Of a stretch of 64,000 bases of DNA, positions 49,932 through 63,100 are shown piece by piece (position 1 is the first letter of the stretch; the number at the start of each line of letters is the position of its first letter). Below the pieces are notes generated by a model. The model made no database searches. It was given only the letters and a program-made list of their open reading frames with translations, and had not been told where the DNA came from. The DNA is taken from the NCBI GenBank assembly GCA_947179485.1, contig OX359250.1:17528539-17592538 (forward strand). Reading direction: 5' to 3'. Both the position numbers and the translations under genes were made by a program. Source of the stretch: Allacma fusca. Taxonomy: Eukaryota; Arthropoda; Collembola; Symphypleona; Sminthuridae.

Positions 49932-52746
49932 ACAACCTTCCAGCAGGTAAGCCTGGCTGGAAGGTGGTTTATTCTTGAGTATTTATTTTAACGTAATTTT
50001 TTTTTTAGCCAGATGTCAATCCATGTTAACAAGGCAGGGGGAATAAATACATATAAATAGTATCATTGGCATGTGTGAAATATATTGGTGTCTGGTTCTC
50101 AACATTTAGTTACTAGAAAAGGCTCTGCCATTGAATTTGATAGAGTAGACCGACTTGCTAACCCACATTTCCCAATTGAGTTAAAGGGCATTTTGTTCTG
50201 GAAGGTCAATAAGCTCTCCCGTATTGGAGCTACGACAGTGGTTTCACTGTCGACTAATTACGGGCGGAGTGTGGTGAGAAAAGGTGGTCACGGGGTAAAC
50301 CTCATCTAATGACAAGGCATGTACATATGCATTCATTATTGAGGACGTGACTTGGAGCAGAAAATTCCATCTATTGTACTAGCTTCAGCAATGAGTGTAT
50401 GTACATCTGGGCGTTAAACATTCTTCAACTTGTTCTTTGCATATACAATAGGGAATTTTTATATTAATAGTAAGTAGTCGAATATTTTCTCTCTCTCTCT
50501 CTCTTTCTTTCCTCGCAATAGTATGTATGTACATGCAAAAAATAATAAAGCGCAGGCTCGGGCTCTGTTAAGGAAAAATATTTTCACGGATTCGGGGTTT
50601 TTCTGTGTTGGCGAAGTTTTGAAATTTGACAAGATGCTTTTTTTTACGTTGAGTCTTATCGGTTCCCCGTAGTCATTTGCCTCTAGAACTAACGAGGCTT
50701 TCAATTCCGGTCCTTTACATAGATAAGTTCATATAACTTCCTCACAATTAGCCGCTCCGTCCAGCTTGGACCCCACAAGCACTCTGGCAATGGACATGGA
50801 GCAATAGAGAAACTTTGTTGTGCAAGCTGGTTACAACATGAGCAGTTTTTCTTTCATCTCTTCAGTTATTATTATTATTGTTATTCTGTCTTCCTTAACC
50901 CCTACCGAATAATATTCCGAGTCGTAGTGCTCACTATTCGTCCATTAATTATTATGACTATTATTTCTCGTAAATGGCCTGGAGTATTGTATTGTGTAAA
51001 ATTATTTATACAAAGAGACACGGGTGACTGCATAAATAGTAATGAACACTGAAATAAGCCCCTCGAAAATAATCACTGGAAAAAGCATTCCCAAAAACTG
51101 AGCAGTGAAAAGGAAGAGGAGGAAAAAGCTGGAATATTAGAAGAATATTACCACTTTCGGTAATTAATTATTTGGTAATTTACCCCAAGGCCTGAGAGCA
51201 TCCCAGGCAGGCGGGTATCCTTAAATGAAGGATATGGTACTGTACCCTAAAATGTAAGAGCCAATGTTCTGTTTACAAAACCAAGCCAAGGAAATGTGCC
51301 AGAAATTCAGAAATCCCATAAGTCATGTTGGATCCCGTGGGAATCCTTCAATGCTTCAGAAACTTCTAATAGAATCCTATAAGTCGGGGTATCATAGGAC
51401 ATTTTTTTAAAGAAAAATCCCGTATTTACTTGCTTTGACGGGATATTATGAACCTTGAGGGGTGCTCATATATTTTTAAGTAATTATTATAGCATTTATG
51501 CACTGCCTTGGTAATACTTCATCTCCAGCCGGGGACGTTCACATGCTCTTTGGCTGGGCTCAAAACTCAACTTGCTTTTTAGTTTGGTGTAATATTATTA
51601 TTATTATTTAAAAACGTAATGTGTAAAAACAGAAGTGAAAAATACGACCAGTGGGGATTGTTCATGGAATTTGTTTTCCAACACCTACGTGTCATTATTT
51701 GCTTGTGGGCGTAAAAATACAATAAAATAAAAGTGTTAATGTTATTCACACATAGGACTTACAGAGTAGGATATAATGGGGATGAAAATTATGGGATATA
51801 AGTATGCATTCAAATATTTGTATATTGCAGTTAGTAGTAGTAATTGTTTGGTCAAATGGGAGTACTACAGGAAGTTACAGTTGTCGAGGAATTAAACAAG
51901 CTGTAAAAGAAATAGTTATGTAGTCTCATATTGGAGAGGGGAATGGATTAGAGCTAGAGAATCACAAGATAATTATAAATATTCAAATACGGGATAAACA
52001 AGTCAAAATCTCATACAGGGATGGGTTTAGAAATAATGAGAGAGTAAAAGATCCTGGGGTAAAATCCTTGGAGATATCGTCCAAGGTACTTCCATATTTT
52101 GAGATTTTTTTTTTAGAAATTTCAGTGGATATAATTTTTTTATGCAGAGCAATGAAATAGCTTTTGAATGGGCTCTCGTAATCCGCACGATGACACATAT
52201 TTTAAGTCAAAGGTCTTGAGTTTCTTCGAGTCTCAAGTAGCCCCAAATTTGGTCTTTTGAAATCAACCCAGCGTTGGCTATTTATTTGGCTCAATTTTTG
52301 TCTTTGAATTCATTTTTGTGTTTTTTTTCTCAAAAACTCTCCGGCAAAATTTTGAAAAGAAATGATATAATATATAGTCAAGGTAATAAGATTTTCTTAC
52401 TGTGTTCGGGTGAGTTTGTAAACCTTAAAGATTCATACATATCTTCCAGAAAAAATGTCCCTGATCGTTCGAGCTAACATTGTTAAGGACGAGAAGATGG
52501 GAAAACTTTGTCTCATTGTCAGCCTGTTCTTACTTGAATAATTCATAGCATTCCGTAGGGATATAATTATAGTAGAACCTTAATTCGTATATACCTGAAC
52601 CATAGGCTATAATCTATAATTAATAGGAGTGATTCCAACAAGAAATACACCTGTCTCTGGTTTCCCCCCTCCTGCACACCTCACAGCTTACAATACTTCA
52701 GACTCTTGTTATGTAATAATTTTTCAGGGTTTTCTCTCTACATAAT

Positions 52747-52821
<75 letters not shown>

Positions 52822-53971
52822 CGGTCTCTGTATAGTTAGTAGCACAACTGCAATGGAAGCTACGCAGTTTCCTGTTTCCTCACACCTCAATTAACAATTA
52901 ATTTTGAATGGGAGCGAGTCCCATTCATTAAGGATACTTTGAGATGCATAGCTGTAAGCAGCTCCTAATTATGTGACCAACCTCATCAGTTGGTTGGTTT
53001 TTTTTGGGAGCCCCAACGCTCCGGGTAATTAATATAACTAATGTGAAATACAAAACTGAAACAAGAAGTGAACTTTCCAGCTGGGAGGTTTTAGGGATCC
53101 CATAGCGTACGAGAGGTTAAAGCCAAAATTTTAGGTAATTTAAATATCTACTCCCAGAATTTAAAATTCCAGAGACATTATCATAAAGATTATCTCCCTT
53201 GGATCAATTCCTACTTGAAGTCATGAGTATTTATTTATAACTTGTCAATTACTCTGAAAGGCCTTGATGGAGTACATACATATATGGAAGCGGGATATGA
53301 ACTCCAAATCAGACCATCCAACTTGGCAGATAATAATGCCGTTGGTTAAAAGCAGGCTATTTCTATGAGGACAGGCTATATGTAGTAATGGCAAAGTTGA
53401 GCTAGTTTCCCATGTGTTCCTCCCATATTAGTACATACAATTGCACTGGGCCATCCAGACTCCATGTCAAAGACGGCTGTCGTACTTTCTTAAGTTTTGA
53501 AAATATTGTTCACAATAATATTGTAATAACAAGTTAGCGCTAATTGGTAATTTCCCTTTAATTTGATTTTAATGGGTGAGCATCGTCTTGATTATGTTTA
53601 TGGACCGGACTTGAGTTTATCTCGACTGTAATCACCATGCGAGTCGTTGGGTTTATTAGCTTGCATGAAGTTTCAGCCTTTAATTTAGTACTCTCAGTGA
53701 CTTGCTATTTTTGTCAAATGTATGTATTCTTGGCCCTGGTGCACTCAATACTTCCTCCTGACTCCTTTTCAAAGCTTGCCCTTGCCCAAGACTAATTAAT
53801 CATTTAACTTTACGAGTGAATTAACTGGATGCCAACTAGTTCCCATTTGTAATGGGATTTCATTTGAGGAGGCAATGTTTCAAATGGGTCTGAGGAAAAA
53901 CATCAGAATTTCATGCAAGTGAAAACACTTGAAATATTTCTAGGGACAGAGGCAGAGACAGAGACAGAGAC

Positions 53972-54020
<49 letters not shown>

Positions 54021-56466
54021 TAAAAATGAATAACACTTGAAGAGTAGGATTGGGCATGTCTGTATAGTAGATGAGGATAAATTCACGCAGAGAAGGAGGG
54101 AGATGAGAGTAAACAAGAAGAAAACACCGCGACGTCTCCATAATCTCTATTTTGTAAAATAGAAGGTCACAAATAGGACTCTGTTACAGTTAAGCCCGAA
54201 GGCTGGCCAAAGCTTAATACTTTTTAAGCCTGACTTCCCTTCCCAATTTTCTCTTCCGCAAGAACATTTGTCTTTCCTGGAGGGTCTCAATGAAAGCAGC
54301 CTCATTGGCTGTCCCTCACATGGGGAGACACGAATTCTTCCAAGAGGGGATTCATTCAGGAGACACACCTCCATTGACGATTGAATTTTCACAATTTCAG
54401 GAGCATGAGCATATATTTATTACCCTCACACATTTTTTGTATGTACTGTGGGCACACACAAAAAAATCGTACTCAGGCATCTACGTAAATCACCGAACTG
54501 CCTTCACCCAGTCTTCTCGTTAAGCGAAAATACTCGAAACTACTATAGTTCTAGTCTGCACCTCTTCTTGGATGCTGACTCTGAGAGCTGCTGAAGATAA
54601 TCCTAAAGTTGACTTTATGTTTATTTTCATTTTTCTTGTAAGTCATGTATGAAACCATTCCTTTCCCTTTTAATTTCTTTAGCCTTCACAGATGTATTGA
54701 TTCCCCTCTATTATTATTATTATTATTGTATTCATTTAAAGACTTGATCTTCAAATGTGCATGCCTTTGAGGCTCTCACAAGGGAAAAATGGAGTGCAGT
54801 CCAACGTTCAATTCTTTACATCCCTGGCACATAAGAATCTTAAGAATGTGCATCCCGCTGTCTACTAGTAGATCATCTCCTTCATGGGTTTTTAACTCTG
54901 TGGCATAATTATTACAAGCCAATCAGACCATACTGAGTAAACTACAGACTACTATAAATTACTAGTTAAAGATTGCAAAAGATAAAAATAATTGGCTTTG
55001 GGGATATTGACGTAAACCAAAGGCTCTCCTTATGAATCCCCTAATGGTAATGATGTCACCAGGAAAATATGGGATAGCAAAACTAGGACATTTTTTTAAA
55101 ACAGTCTGTATTTTATTTGTACCTTTTAATGTACCTTCAGAAAATATGGAAGGAGGGAATTCAATGTGATATAATTAAAAATTGTCGCAAATAATAATAA
55201 TATTAATTTTTAAAGTAACAAGACGAGCGACAAGTCTAAAATCTCCACACGCACAATAATAACCTTTAGAATGAACATCAGCGTTCCCCGTTAATTGCGT
55301 TTCAAGGGAAGGAAGGAGGGACGCTTTTAGCGGAATTGATTGGATTAGTTTTCAAAAATCGATTATTGTTTTTTTTTAATAAAAAAAAGAATAATGACCG
55401 TTTGCCAAAATAAAGTACCTGCCCTGTACTTTATGACATTCGGGAATTTCATAACAAAAGGGAGTAAAATCAAGTACCGTCCTTTGAAATAAAGGACGTG
55501 TGGTCACTCGTCTACTCACTCAACGGTATGGGAACTGTGGGAAGTGCAGTTGTGGCTTGTGAACCATATATTAATGTAGTGTATTAATTACTCCGCTGCA
55601 TGGATGCATATGTGAGCTCTTGAGGGTTTCCAGTAATGGTCTGTGATGGTACTACTGCAGGCTAGAGAAAATGAACAAGTTCTGCTTACAGTACATCAGA
55701 TAAGACTCGAAGAAAATAACGGGATAGAACAGATGATAAATCTTCAAACACGCCCATTGATGCACCTCCATTTCAACAGTATTCCCCTTCAAATTAATAG
55801 CTCTTTCCAGTCTGTGTACGTACATATGTATGTATGTATGTACCATGTACGTATGTAGTTATTAATCAGAATTTGGTCTTTTCTCTGACTGCCCAAGAAA
55901 CTCCTGTGGGTACTCATAGTATATAGTAAGACTGAGTCTCCACTTTAGACAGTCTTATTTACTTATTAACTTTTTGTTAGTAAGTCCCATTTTGTATGGA
56001 CGATACTCATCAGAGTTGTCTGTGTGAAATATACATTACACAAGTATAATTCCATGAATATGTATGAGCTGAGTAAATAATGGCTCTATGGACACAAGTA
56101 GTAGTCTAAAGTCAGAACGTGGAAGAGAAGTTCTGAAATCACACCTGTTCACAATTCACAAGTACGTATGTATGTATATAATTACTCAATGTCTGAGCCG
56201 TGATTCGGTCGGAATCATGAACCCGGATAATAATTGAATTTACAGCTCGGAGCCATGCCACGCAGGGCTGGAGTGTAAATAAATAGCGCTAATTATGACG
56301 ATAGTAAGCAATATGGTATTTGCCCCAGCCGTGGGATAATGGATAATGTCAGGTGGGGGAGACAGAGTCATGTTTGAACTCTCCGGCCCAAAATTAGACA
56401 CAGCGGTAATCTACTAGAAATTCTAATTTGGAGAGATAACAATAATGAAATGGTCTAAATGAGTCT

Positions 56467-56505
<39 letters not shown>

Positions 56506-59500
56506 AAGGTTTATTAGGTACATATATCATAGTGCCCACAGGGCTCGTCTCAATATTACTTAATACTATGGTATAATAATAATAATAATAATGCTGTAGT
56601 CCTTTCGGATGTACCACAATTGAGTTTAGCTATCTGTTTGCGAATAATCTGTTCGTGCTTGTTCATACTTGGAAGGCTCAGAGGAGCAAAGAGTGTGTAT
56701 GGTGCTGTGTGTATGGTAATTATTTGAAACTTGAATAGCATAAATTATTGACAGAAAGGTACTTAACGTCAGAGGCAGAGCTTCATAATACCACTGGCTA
56801 TTGTTATGGTCTGATTAGGAGAAATGGCCAGGCGTGCAGTTGACGTTACCCTGGATGGCAGTACTAGCTCGCGGTGTTATAAATGCAAATCCGATCATGA
56901 ATATTGATTGGGAGTACACAAATAATTAAGTTAGTTCTAAATTAAAATGAGATTAAAATTTCAAATGAATCTTGAGCTAAATTATTTATTTACGGGTACA
57001 CACTGTCCCTGTCTTAAACTGTATGTTAAGGATGGAATTTAGGAGTAATACATAGGGAGATAGGAAACGGAACAGGTCGCTATAGCTCAAGCTGTTCTGT
57101 ACAATTATTGCGTTCCTTCCCCATGTCATAAGTTAAAATGTAAATATCCCCTCCTCAGTTTCATGTTCCATTTACAAATCTCCTGGGTGTATGGAGTTTA
57201 TAGTCTAAGGAGGGAATTGGGTGAAAGGGAAGGCTAGTCCTGGGAACCTCCAAATTAACAAAAGATGCTGGATGTGTAGTAGTGAGTATGAAAGATAGGG
57301 ATTTTGAAGAAAAAAAAAATCAATTTACAATAAATTACAGGAAACTCATAAAGTAAAATATTAATTTTTCCTTGTACTGGAAAAGAACTTAGATTCATTC
57401 AGAGGATCACAAGGGCTTAAGAGCATCTCCAGGGAGAATTTTGCATTAAGCAGATATCATATTTACAAAGTAGGTTGGGCGTCTGTGGAGTCGCATTGAC
57501 TTATTATTACAAGCCGAGATTTCTCCCAATGGATAGATACATCTGATTTCCCTGGATATATAAATTATAGGAACTCCTGTGTAACTCAAATGGAGTGTAT
57601 GTTACGACGACTTTGAGTGTAGACGTAAACCCCATAATAAATTATTCGGTCAGTTCACTTGAAATGAATACTCGTCAATGAAAAGGGATGGATTTTGCCA
57701 TTCTGTTTTGACTGACATACGTTTTCACTCCTTCTACCCAGCCATAGCCACATTAATATCTTTTCTACAATAAATTAGCATGTTCAAAGAGAAAAACTTA
57801 GAGGGGTTTCCTGGATATAACAATGCACGAACCAGTTCTACACGGAGACACTGAATATTTATATTTAGTTGTAGGTATAATCGCACCAGGAAGTAACGTG
57901 GTCCATTCAACAAGACAGAGGGCTGTTGCTGTTTTTTATTTTTGCTTTTTTGATTCAGTGTGTAAATGCCATATACAAATATTAAACATGGACATGGTGA
58001 GAAACTCGAGAGCGACCAGTCCCTACACTATAATCCTCTGCACTTGGAAATTTATGGATCAACTGTGAAAGCGTTCCCTATTTTGCCCAAAGGGTGAATA
58101 GCAATATAATTTCCAGAAGGTTCTTTCATTTCCACTCGTATCATGTGCATACAAGGGAAAAAATATCCCTAGTAATGAAATAGGCTGTGCATATTTACCT
58201 GAAAAATGTCTAAAGTTACGCGAGTTTTTTTTTACCTTCATATTAGCAACTTTGTAGAGATACTGTAACTTGATGTGAGCGAAGGAGGTGGGCCTGATGC
58301 TTTCAAACACACAAACACAACACACACACACACCATAACATGACATGAACGATAAAACATTCCAGTTGAGTTGTCATTTATCATACCTTCCCCACAACGC
58401 TGAATTACTAATTATTGTATAAGTAAAAACAGCGGATATTTTTACATTTGTAGGAATCACATGTTGACGACAACAACGTAATCCTTGAACGTTATTTTAA
58501 ATCAAGTGTATCATGCATCACATTTGAAGCACTGAATACACACACGCACACACACATACATACACACACAAACATACACACACAAACATACATACAAACA
58601 TACATAGATGCAAACATACGGACGTACTGTACATACATACATTCATCTCTGCCCAAACATAGAATTTGGGATGATATTAACTAAATAGCCAAACTGTTAT
58701 TGCTAATATTTAATTATTATTATTTGATTTTTAGTGAGGAGACGTGATGGTTAGATGAAATATGTATTATTGTAAATCCTGTCATTTTCTAAGCAACTTA
58801 TTTTCAGAGCAAGTTGACAAGTTTAATTTATGCCTCTGCCCCTTATTCTCACGCCGTCAGTGCTGACTCATACTTGATGTAACAAATATGTAGTTAGTGC
58901 ATTTCGTAGAAATTATTTACGAAGGAAAAAATATTCATGAATTTCCTTCAGGTATATTTGCAAGCTATTACATTAGACACAGGCACAATCACCAACTTTA
59001 AATTTCCCGTTGGCTCTTAATCACTACTTAATGAGCACTTGGGACGGGACATGCGAGGTAAAAGAAACTAGTTAATTCCAAAAATAATTTCTACAATAAC
59101 CCAACCAAACTCTCCGGAAGAGTGGGGTAAAGGGCAATGTTACACAGTTTGTTTTGAATCAATTACGAACAAAATTTTGTTAATGACTTTCGGTTGTGTC
59201 AAGTGCAACCTTTTCTTTTGGAATGTTGCTCTATTTTTTGAAAACTACTCTCAGTGGAGTTACATATATTCTGACCTAGTAAATTGCAAATTCGTCTCTC
59301 TTACTGCTTCTCCAAGTCTGAAATAGAGTTCCTATTGTGATAGTTGTAGGCCTCATTATTATATCTCCGGATAATGATTATGCGCGGCAGGAAATATTCC
59401 GCCCAGCAAAAATACTGAATTTAATGAAATAACTCGCCGCAATTAAAATAATATAGTTAAAGAGGATAACGTTACGGCATGCAGTACTCCAAACAACAAA

Positions 59501-62500
59501 GCAATGTTCCTTGACTTCTATTCTCTATGCATACATATAGATATGTATAAGACGCAGGTGATGTCCGTCACATTTTTGTCCTTAATTACTATTTGGAGAA
59601 TGGTATTTACATATTTATTCATTTTACGGGCATGAGCTTACAGCTCTTTATCGTAGCATTTGCACTTGTAATGCAGTAAGTTGCATATTTACTAGTACAA
59701 GATACAAAAATGCTTCCTATTTCGTAACTTTGCTTTTAAATTGTGACAAAGTTAGGACTTATTTTTACACCAGCCATTAAAATATTCCAGTGATTAACCA
59801 CCCATAACATCAAAGATTTTTTTCTCAGTTCGCTGTTAAATTAACAGTTTCTCCTTTGGTAATTATTCGTACGCTCGGCTTTTATTTGCAGAGTTAATTT
59901 TAGCGTGCACTTGTTTTGCAATAATTATTATTAGCACGTGTCCGTGGTTAATTGCAACTTTTAAGTCCCTTAATTTGTGGAACGCCTCATGGCAAGCAGG
60001 TCTCACTAATAGACTGGAGAACTCACTAATAGGCTGGAGAACTCATTAATAGGCTGGAGAACTCATTAATAGGCTGGAAGGTTGGAGGGGTGGAAATTAA
60101 TATTTGACTGTAAGGCTAGGAATAAAATATTTGCTAGTGAATTGGAAATTAATATTTGGTTCCCCTGGGCTGCTCTGTAAGCCTAATGGGGGCTCTTAGG
60201 TGTAAATGCTAACTGGTTTAGCTAACTAGAAATTATAATACCCCATGTCATTGAAAGGTAATTATTACATTTGAATAAAATCATTACCAAGTCCTTGTAA
60301 AAAATCAATTTGTTCAACCCGCCAGCCTATTAGCGCGTTCTTCAGGCGTCAAGCCTATCAGAGAGCTATCCAGCCGTCCAGCCTATTAGTGCGAGACCTA
60401 TTGAAAGCCGGACGTTTTAATTTACTGAACTTTCAATGATAATTAAAGCCAACTGATTCGATTTTGATCAAACTAACGAACAAATTAACTGAACCAATCC
60501 GGATTACAGAGATCTTTTGACCTTATTTACAAAATCTCAATTTAAATCCTGCTGGCTTAAGTACCGGCTTGGCGTAACAATACGCGATTTCATGGAAGTC
60601 CTCTCGGGGACCCGCAAATATGGGTCTTTAATTTTATTTTTATTTTTCAACTGGAAGCGAAATTTCCAAACTTGACTCACAAAAATTGCTGATTTCATTA
60701 AAAATAATCTGGAAGATTCGCTGTACAAAGACGCACTTGAATATTACGTCAATTGTTTTTTGGTCACGCAAGGGTATAATCAGTTGAGCCATCCAGTACA
60801 CTGTATATGAGTAGCAGCTACATCAACATCGCTAAGTCTAGCATGTGTTGATGGATGATTTTCTGACAGTTTCGGATACATCTTGTTCATTGGTGGTTAC
60901 AAGAGGATGACTAAACATAAAGCCACCTCGCGTGCACAATGACTTTCAAAGGCAGCTCATTACAATTAACAATAACAAGACTATTAACGTCCCCGCTAAC
61001 GCGAGTCCCATGGGCGGCTGTATATACTCCTAAATCTTGCGTGCAGGTTACCATCGAATTCAAAAGTGTTATCGACACGCTTCACAGCGCTAAGTTCAAC
61101 ATAAAAAGTGACTAGCACTCTAGCCATCCACGAAAGATAGATATAAATTCTGGGGTTTCAATTTGCAATGATTTGTAAATCATAAAAAATTACACTTTTC
61201 ATTACATTATTTATCCCGACTTTATTATATTTGGATTAAATAAATTCAAAGTCTCCTTGAAACCTTTAATTTGTTTAGATTGGCAGGCAACAAATCTGCG
61301 GCAGAAGCCAACTTCGTCGTATGTTAATGACTAAAGACATTACTCTTTACAAATACTCTACATTTTTATTTTTTGCACTAATTACACAGAGAATTATTAC
61401 ATTAAATACAGACAGTTATTCATTTTGAATAAAAAAAGAGGTTTAGTTATACAATTTATCGGAATTTTCGGTCATAAGAAATGATCCTGTAGTCCCAGTA
61501 AACCAAAATCGGATGGGAACTAGGAGCGTGGTTACCAACCAAGAGTCACTGTAACTTCAGCGTTTCCAAGTAAACGAAAAAGAAATGCTAAAGAAGACAT
61601 ATTCGAATTCATCACATTACATTACAGGAGGAATAAAAATGAGCCGCTATGCTTCAACATGTGATGTACATAAATGACGACTGCCACTAAGACAATCACT
61701 TTCATATTACTATTTAGGATTATGAAGTAACTCATACAAGCTGTAGATTAAAAGTTATAACTACCAAATTCTCATGAAGCAACATAGAGTTGGATCAAGA
61801 ATTTCAATGGGCACATTATTCAGCGACAATATTCATTGCTACAGTCTAGCGTCCAGCATGCGGTGATTATTGTTATCGTTATCAGCTATTTTTAGTGGTT
61901 ACTTGAGGGCTAATCATATAAGCTTCCCTATACAATTTTAATACTTGCACAATGGTTTCGACTGGTAGTTTCATCCAAATAATAATTATTATTGCATGCA
62001 TAGATACGTCCACTCTTTCTGCACATGGAAGTAAAAATGTCAAGCTTGACTTCCAATATTGCTTAAGTGATCTATTATTTTAAAATACGGGGGACGTGCG
62101 TCCGTCTGTACGCCCGTTCCTCCGACTGCGGTTAGATTTGGACTATGATTTTTTCGGTAATCATTCCGAGACTAGAAGACTTACTCTGTTTTTGTACAAG
62201 AATATTACATTGCTCCTTTTTAGAACACAAATTATTTATTTTCAAAAACCGGCCGTAGCAACTTACAGTAGTCAACTTTAGCACTCAAACTATGACAGCT
62301 CTTGGGCTAGAAAGAATAAGAGCCCTAATTATATTTAAATTCAGGGTGACAATATGTAGTAAGAATCCAGCACTCCTTTCAACTCTCACAATTTGCTCCT
62401 TTTCCCAAAAGAAAAATCCCAAACTGGAAGGAAGTGATTTTTACAAATATCCATAGCATCATCCCTTATTCCTAAAACTATGGGAATTGAACGTGGAATA

Positions 62501-63098
62501 TTTTGAGATTTTACGTATTTCTTCAAGATTTATTCCACCCAAATGTAAACAATCTGAGTGATTATTTTATGCTTCAAACATGCTCTCACAATGCATACTC
62601 CAGTTTCCACGAATGAAGCTTTCGTATTCATGTGCAAAGTTTATTGTAGTATTACATACATTGCTAGTTTAATTTCAAATCATTTCTTGAATCTGAGCAA
62701 AACCTTCTTGAAATAAAAAATATTTAAAGGATTGTACGCATTTTTCCATTTTCATAAATATAATAAATAAACTTGAGAGAAACATCTCTCTAGGAAGTGT
62801 ACTGTCACAGAAGACGGTCTACCCGAAGGTGGTAGTGGATGTAGTAAAATGAGATGGAATTTTTTACATTTAAGAATAATCAAGCGTTCTACTTTTATTC
62901 CAGGACCACATACTTGGGGAGACAAATTTCCATTGGCACTGGGACAACGTCAATCGCCCATAAATATTAATAGCGAAGCTGCCGTCGCTGATGATGATTT
63001 GGCTGCTCAGCCGCTTCAATTGGATTATCTTGCAAGAGCCAAGCTCATCACAAATACTGGCAGTAGCTGGAAGGTCACATTAGATGGACCTGGTTCAG
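47476..63098 (+). CDS. Alpha-carbonic anhydrase, cytosolic type (first two coding exons; gene continues past the window)
   Basis: Exons 47476-47506 and 62904-63098 join in phase 1 to encode 75 residues: MSLWGYCSHNGPHTWG, then FPLALGQRQSPININ, then a more variable stretch ending KVTLDGPGS. This is the N-terminal third of alpha-carbonic anhydrase, which interconverts CO2 and bicarbonate. Conserved positions seen: WGY, N-G-P, W15, FP, G24 and RQSPI. No signal peptide is encoded before WGY, so a cytosolic enzyme is inferred. The tiny first exon and a second exon of about 195 bp match the organisation of animal cytosolic family members. The three zinc histidines and the rest of the fold lie in exons beyond 64000. 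Position 64 (CA II numbering), usually the proton-shuttle His, is Ser. Intron 1 is 15.4 kb and exon 2 ends at a GC donor. Confidence 0.92.
47972..47992. repeat. (CA)n microsatellite
   Basis: About ten CA units. Confidence 0.9.
49884..49930. repeat. (CT)n microsatellite
   Basis: About 23 CT units, uninterrupted. Confidence 0.97.
50489..50504. repeat. Short (CT)n tract
   Basis: About eight CT units followed by a degenerate pyrimidine run. Confidence 0.85.
52010..52460. repeat. Dispersed family-2 repeat fragment
   Basis: Contains CTTCGAGTCTCAAGTAGCCCC followed by TTTTGAAATC, parallel to TTCGAGAGTCTCAAGGCGCCC with TTTTGAAATT near 25.93 kb, plus CGGCAAAATTTTGAAA-type sequence. Diverged; no coding capacity. 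Confidence 0.45.
52749..52817. repeat. Long (CT)n microsatellite
   Basis: About 34 perfect CT units, the longest pure tract in the window. Confidence 0.97.
53945..54015. repeat. (GACAGA)n passing into (GA)n
   Basis: Four to five GACAGA units grade into about 18 GA units, suggesting growth of one repeat type from the other. Confidence 0.93.
54710..54727. repeat. (TTA)n microsatellite
   Basis: Six TTA units. Confidence 0.9.
56469..56503. repeat. (CT)n microsatellite
   Basis: About 17 CT units. Confidence 0.95.
56573..56592. repeat. (TAA)n microsatellite
   Basis: About six AAT/TAA units. Confidence 0.85.
58305..58640. repeat. CA- and CATA-rich compound microsatellites
   Basis: Two tracts, 58305-58333 (CA-rich) and about 58536-58640 (CACA, CATACA, CAAACATA mixtures), separated by non-repetitive sequence. 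Confidence 0.85.
59999..60398. mobile_element. Inverted-repeat element with internal 20-bp tandem repeats
   Basis: GGTCTCACTAATAGACTGG at the left and CCAGCCTATTAGTGCGAGACC (inverse, with small differences) at 60378-60398 bound about 400 bp. Further copies of the CCAGCCTATTAG word occur inside the right arm (near 60323). No target duplication was identified, so it may be a MITE or a local inverted duplication. Confidence 0.6.
60002..60081. repeat. Four tandem copies of a 20-bp unit
   Basis: CTCAYTAATAGRCTGGAGAA repeated four times with one or two differences per copy; the last copy ends GGAAGG. It forms the left arm of the inverted-repeat element. Confidence 0.95.
62904..63098 (+). CDS. Carbonic anhydrase coding exon 2
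   Basis: Preceded by a pyrimidine-rich tract and TTCCAG. It encodes GPHTWGDKFPLALGQRQSPI through KVTLDGPGS. The best exon end is CAG|GCAAG at 63098, the consensus for GC-AG introns. The open frame runs on to 63202, but the residues after KVTLDGPGS lose all resemblance to the family. A GT site at 63092 (CTG|GTTCAG) would be poor, and GGA|GTGAGT near 63190 would add about 30 unrelated residues. Confidence 0.88.
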
Positions 63099-63100
63099 GC

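Larger units (their letters stand above)
47507..62903 (+). other. 15.4-kb first intron of the carbonic anhydrase gene
   Basis: No open frame of recognisable family on either strand. It holds many microsatellites, a family-2 repeat fragment and an inverted-repeat element with tandem repeats near 60 kb, which are listed separately. The remainder is anonymous AT-rich DNA. Confidence 0.8.

Noticed and set aside
53911..54141. Leu/Ser-rich minus-strand open frame
   Set aside because: Produced by the (GA)n and GACAGA tract.
62849..62903. In-frame ATG upstream of carbonic anhydrase exon 2 as the translation start
   Set aside because: The 18 codons before GPHTWG resemble no carbonic anhydrase and end in a pyrimidine tract plus CAG acceptor; a proper first exon exists at 47476.
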